This document shows, in pieces, positions 7,825 through 11,408 of a stretch of DNA of 11,408 nt. The notes beneath the pieces were generated by a model that did no database searches, was not told the origin of the DNA, and saw nothing but the letters and a program-made list of their open reading frames with translations. A program made the position numbers and the translations under genes. Within the stretch, counting starts at the first letter, position 1. Every line of letters begins with the position of its first letter. This stretch comes from Rhodobacter sp. (GTDB lineage Bacteria > Pseudomonadota > Alphaproteobacteria > Rhodobacterales > Rhodobacteraceae): assembly GCA_027482795.1 (NCBI GenBank), contig JAIXVS010000256.1:1-11408 (forward strand). Reading direction: 5' to 3'.

Positions 7825-8817
7825 ATGGGCATTTTAACCCCCATTTCCACGTTGCCCATCGCCGCCATGGGCCGCTTTATGCCCATGTATATGGCGGTGG
7901 ATGACACGGGCCGCATTCGCGCGCTGGGCCCATCCCTGCGCCGCGTGTTAGGCCGCCCCAGCCCGCTGGGCCGTAGCCTGTTTGAAGTGCTGGCCTTTCG
8001 CCGCCCCGCTGGGATTAATTCAATTGCCGATCTGCGCGCGCAGGCGGGGGTGCAGCTGCATCTGGGCCTGCGCGGCCAGCCCGATGTGCATTTGCGCGGG
8101 CTTGCCATGCCTGTGGGGGACGGCGCGATGCTGATCAACCTGTCGTTTGGCATTGGCGTGATAGACGCGGTGCGCCGCTATGGCCTGTCTGCGGCGCATT
8201 TTGCGGCCACCGATCTGACCATCGAACTTCTCTATCTGGTCGAGGCGAAGGCGGCAGTGATGGGAGAGTTGCGCAGCCTGAATGCGCGACTGAATGGCGA
8301 GAAGATGCAGGCCGAAGAAGCGGCGCTGACCGACCCGTTGACAGGGCTGCGCAACCGCCGCGCGCTGGATATGATGCTGGGCGTGATGTTGGACCAAGAG
8401 GCACCCTTTGGCCTGATGCATCTGGATTTAGATTATTTTAAGGCGGTCAATGACCGTTTGGGCCACGGCGCGGGCGATCATGTGCTGCGCGAAGTGGCCC
8501 GCATTCTGCGCCGCGAAACCCGCGCGACCGATACAGTGGCCCGCGTGGGGGGCGATGAATTTGTGTTGGTGATGCCCTATATGACCGATTTGAAACAGCT
8601 GCGCGCCATTGCGCAGCGGCTGATTGCCTCGCTTTCAAAACCCATTGATTTTGAAGGAGAAATTTGCCAAATATCTGGGTCTATTGGCATGGTCGCCTCG
8701 ACAGATTACGGCCATTTGGATATTGAAAAAATGGCAGCCGATGCCGATGCCGCGCTATATGCGGCCAAACGGGCGGGGCGCGGGCGGGCGAAAATGTTTG
8801 CGCATAAGGGCGGCTAA
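7825..8817 (+). CDS. HNOBA-GGDEF diguanylate cyclase paired with the H-NOX protein
   Basis: This soluble protein of 330 residues has an N-terminal HNOBA (heme-NO-binding-associated, PAS-like) domain at about 15-150 (VDDTGRIRALGPSLRRVLG, then LRGQPDVHLRG and a closing GLSAAHFAATDLTIELL). A charged signalling helix follows at about 138-168 (LVEAKAAVMGELRSLNARLN), then a GGDEF domain at about 167-326. The cyclase looks active: DPLTGLRNRRAL, metal aspartates D201/D203 in HLDLDYFK, N209, GGDEF itself (242-246), and an I-site RATD (R233-D236) exactly five residues before it for product inhibition. HNOBA domains contact H-NOX partners, so the preceding gene is the expected regulator of its c-di-GMP output. 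The ATG at 7825 follows the previous stop by 8 bases with a weak AGGG site. The 3' end overlaps the convergent glpK stop by 4 bases. Confidence 0.9.
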   Translation: MGILTPISTLPIAAMGRFMPMYMAVDDTGRIRALGPSLRRVLGRPSPLGRSLFEVLAFRRPAGINSIADLRAQAGVQLHLGLRGQPDVHLRGLAMPVGDGAMLINLSFGIGVIDAVRRYGLSAAHFAATDLTIELLYLVEAKAAVMGELRSLNARLNGEKMQAEEAALTDPLTGLRNRRALDMMLGVMLDQEAPFGLMHLDLDYFKAVNDRLGHGAGDHVLREVARILRRETRATDTVARVGGDEFVLVMPYMTDLKQLRAIAQRLIASLSKPIDFEGEICQISGSIGMVASTDYGHLDIEKMAADADAALYAAKRAGRGRAKMFAHKGG

Positions 8818-10292
8818 ACTGCCAATGTCGCCTGCACGGCGCGGCCCCAGCGGGCGGTTTTTGCGGCGCGCTCGGCCTCACTCATCTGCGGGGTAAAGCG
8901 GCGCTCTAGCGCCCAAGACTTTGCAAAATCGCGTGGCTCTGGGCACAGCCCTGCACCAAGACCCGCGAGATAGGCTGCCCCCAGCGCGGTGGTTTCGGTT
9001 TGCTCGGGCCTGTCTACGGGCGCGCCGATGATGTCGGCCAGAAACTGCATCGTATAGTCCGATGCCACCATCCCGCCATCGACGCGCAGCACCGCGCCAT
9101 CGGGGGCGGGCCAATCGGCGCGCATGGCGGTGATCAGGTCAAGTGTTTGATATCCCACCGATTGTAGCGCCGCGCGGGCCATTTCGGCGCGGGTGGTGGC
9201 GCGGGTGATGCCGAACATTGCCCCCCGCGCCGAGGGCGCCCAATAGGGCGCGCCAAGGCCCGTAAAGGCGGGGACAATCAGCAGGTCTTGGCCCGCGTCG
9301 GCACTTTCCGCCAACGCCTGAGTCTGACCCGCCGCGTCAATTATTTTCAGCCCATCGCGCAGCCATTGCACCACTGCCCCTGCGATAAAGATCGACCCCT
9401 CCAGCGCATAGGTGGGTTTACCCCCCAGCTGATACGCGATTGTTGTCAACAGCTTAGATTTGGAATGGGCGCGGGTTTCCCCTGTGTTCATCAGTGCAAA
9501 GCAGCCCGTGCCATAGGTGGATTTCATCATCCCCGCCTCAAAGCAGGCCTGCCCCACGGTTGCCGCCTGCTGATCGCCCGCAACGCCGCGAATGGGTATC
9601 GCTGCGCCCAAAATCGCGGGGTCCGTATGGCCAAAATCATCGGCAGAATCCCGCACCTGCGGCAGAATTTTCATTGGAATATCAAGAAGTTGGCATATAT
9701 CCGTATCCCATGCGCCAGCCCCAATATCATACAGCATCGTGCGTGCGGCGTTGGTGGCGTCGGTCGCGTGAACACGCCCGCCTGTCAGGTGCCAGATCAG
9801 GAAACTGTCGACTGTGCCAAAGGCGATCTCGCCCTTTTCGGCGCGCGCGCGGGCATTTGGCACTAAGTCTAAGATATATTTCAGTTTTGTGCCGCTGAAA
9901 TAGGGGTCCAGCAGCAGGCCCGTGCGGGCTGTCACCATGCCTTCATGCCCGCCCGCGCGTAGGGTATCGCAAAAATCGGCGGTGCGGCGATCTTGCCAGA
10001 CAATCGCATGATGTAGCGGTTTACCCGTGATCTTATCCCAAACTATGGTGGTTTCGCGCTGATTGGTGATGCCAATGGCGGCAACTTTACGCGGATCAAT
10101 CCCCGCCATGGCACGGCGCGCGCAGGATAAAACACTGTCCCAAATCTCTTGCGGGTCATGTTCGACCCAGCCCGATTGCGGGAATATCTGCGCAAATTCT
10201 TGCTGCGCGCTGGCAAGGGGGGCCAGCGCCGCCGAATACAAAATCGCGCGCGAAGATGTCGTGCCTTGATCGATGGCCAAAAGAAATGACAT
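8814..10292 (-). CDS. glpK: Glycerol kinase
   Basis: Glycerol kinase (492 residues, full family length) phosphorylates glycerol with ATP to sn-glycerol 3-phosphate in the cytoplasm. It has the FGGY ATP-binding start DQGTTSSRAI (8-17), glycerol-contact residues R79-E80 (TNQRETT) and Y131 (DPYFSGTK), the catalytic base D240 (VAGDQQAA) and the second-domain block VPAFTGLGAPYW. The loop that in E. coli carries the fructose-1,6-bisphosphate-binding GTR reads LGAAIPI (about 228-234) without the arginine, so that allosteric control is probably absent. ATG at 10292 has AGGGGG about 9 bases upstream. Neither glpF nor glpD is adjacent. It follows thrS on the same strand after a 107-base gap that contains repeated CCATAC motifs, so it probably has its own promoter. 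Confidence 0.95.
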   Translation of the reverse strand: MSFLLAIDQGTTSSRAILYSAALAPLASAQQEFAQIFPQSGWVEHDPQEIWDSVLSCARRAMAGIDPRKVAAIGITNQRETTIVWDKITGKPLHHAIVWQDRRTADFCDTLRAGGHEGMVTARTGLLLDPYFSGTKLKYILDLVPNARARAEKGEIAFGTVDSFLIWHLTGGRVHATDATNAARTMLYDIGAGAWDTDICQLLDIPMKILPQVRDSADDFGHTDPAILGAAIPIRGVAGDQQAATVGQACFEAGMMKSTYGTGCFALMNTGETRAHSKSKLLTTIAYQLGGKPTYALEGSIFIAGAVVQWLRDGLKIIDAAGQTQALAESADAGQDLLIVPAFTGLGAPYWAPSARGAMFGITRATTRAEMARAALQSVGYQTLDLITAMRADWPAPDGAVLRVDGGMVASDYTMQFLADIIGAPVDRPEQTETTALGAAYLAGLGAGLCPEPRDFAKSWALERRFTPQMSEAERAAKTARWGRAVQATLAV

Positions 10293-11408
10293 GCCCGTTA
10301 ACCCCCTGATTTAGCGCCGAAAACCCTGTATGGTTTACGTATTTTTTGCGTATGGCGGGCGTATGGCATCTGTCCCGACACGCGCCCACGCGCTCTAGCT
10401 TAATGCGCGGGGGGCAGGGCGGCAAATCCAAATTCGGCGATGGCGGCATCCAGCGTCAGCGTCTGGCTGCCCTGATCGCCAAGGCGGCGCACAGACACAG
10501 TACGATCGGCCACTTCTTGCATGCCCACGGCAAAGATCACAGGCACTTTGCCCACTGAATGTTCGCGCACTTTGTAATTGATCTTCTCATTGCGAATATC
10601 GGCCTCGGCGCGCACGCCCGCCTTTTGCAGGGCGGCGACGATTTCGTGCACGAATGGGTCAGCGTCCGAGACGATAGAGGCCACAACCACCTGACGCGGG
10701 GCCAGCCAGAAGGGGAACTTGCCTGCATAGTTTTCAATCAGAATGCCGATAAAGCGTTCAAAGCTGCCCAGCACGGCGCGGTGCAGCATGACGGGGCGGT
10801 GTTTGGCCCCATCGACGCCGACATATTCCGCATCAAGGCGCACAGGTAGGTTAAAATCGGCTTGGAACGTGCCGCATTGCCATTGGCGGCCAATGGCATC
10901 GGTCAGTTTGAAATCCAGCTTTGGCCCATAAAACGCGCCATCCCCTTCGGCGACCTCGTATGGCAGGCCCAGCCCCTCGATCGCCTTTTGCAGCGCGCCT
11001 TCGGCCTTGTCCCACACCTCATCGCTGCCCACGCGCACATCGGGGCGGGTGGAGAGTTTGATATCAAAACTGTCAAAGCCTAGGTCTTTGTAAACGCTGG
11101 ACAAAAGCGCGATAAAGGCGGCGCATTCGGATTCGATCTGATCTTCGGTGCAGAAAATATGCGCGTCATCTTGGGTAAAGCCGCGCACGCGCATCAGCCC
11201 ATGCATAGAGCCAGAGGATTCGTAGCGGTGGCACGATCCAAATTCGGCCAGACGCAGCGGCAGATCGCGGTAAGATTTCAGGCCCTGATTGAACACCTGC
11301 ACATGGCAGGGGCAGTTCATCGGCTTCAGCGCGTTGATGCGTTTTTCCTTGGCACCGTCTTCGTCCACCTCAACGATGAACATGTTTTCGCGGTAGGCTT
11401 CCCAATGG

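Overview
The base composition (G+C-rich, many GCGC/CGCG runs), the gene families and the local gene orders (pleD beside a DUF3572 gene; an H-NOX gene followed by an HNOBA-GGDEF gene; the end of a sigma/anti-sigma operon closing with a Metal_resist gene) point to an alphaproteobacterium of the Rhodobacterales (roseobacter/Paracoccaceae type). This is read from the sequence and family knowledge; no search was run. No rRNA, tRNA, CRISPR, insertion sequence or phage gene is visible, and the window looks like ordinary chromosome.

Layout: (1) 1-846, plus strand: the last 60 residues of a probable anti-sigma membrane protein, then a periplasmic heavy-metal-sensor-like protein, closed by a likely bidirectional terminator at 879-913. 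(2) 941-2347, minus strand: a PleD-type response regulator/diguanylate cyclase. (3) 2524-3526, plus strand: a small DUF3572 protein tightly coupled to a HAD phosphatase, diverging from pleD. (4) 3613-5193: a non-pyrrolysine MttB-family methyltransferase standing alone. (5) 5336-7069: a polytopic DUF4153 membrane protein. (6) 7229-8817: a two-gene operon of an H-NOX-fold protein and an HNOBA-GGDEF diguanylate cyclase, behind a good sigma70-like promoter whose spacer is filled by a dyad. (7) 8814-11408, minus strand: glycerol kinase glpK and, upstream of it, the 3' part of thrS.

Two separate cyclic-di-GMP synthases lie within 8 kb, both with intact GG(D/E)EF and RxxD inhibitory sites: one is fed by a receiver domain, the other by an H-NOX partner. 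The most interesting point is the H-NOX protein. It aligns without gaps to the canonical family through the heme region, yet the proximal heme histidine is proline and the YxSxR motif is absent. Its only cysteine falls at the tyrosine position of that motif. The pair therefore looks like a c-di-GMP signalling module that kept the H-NOX/HNOBA architecture but cannot bind heme in the usual way. The signal it senses is unknown.

The remaining genes are metabolic or housekeeping (methyl-group transfer, phosphate-ester hydrolysis, glycerol phosphorylation, threonyl-tRNA synthesis) and show no obvious functional link to the signalling genes.
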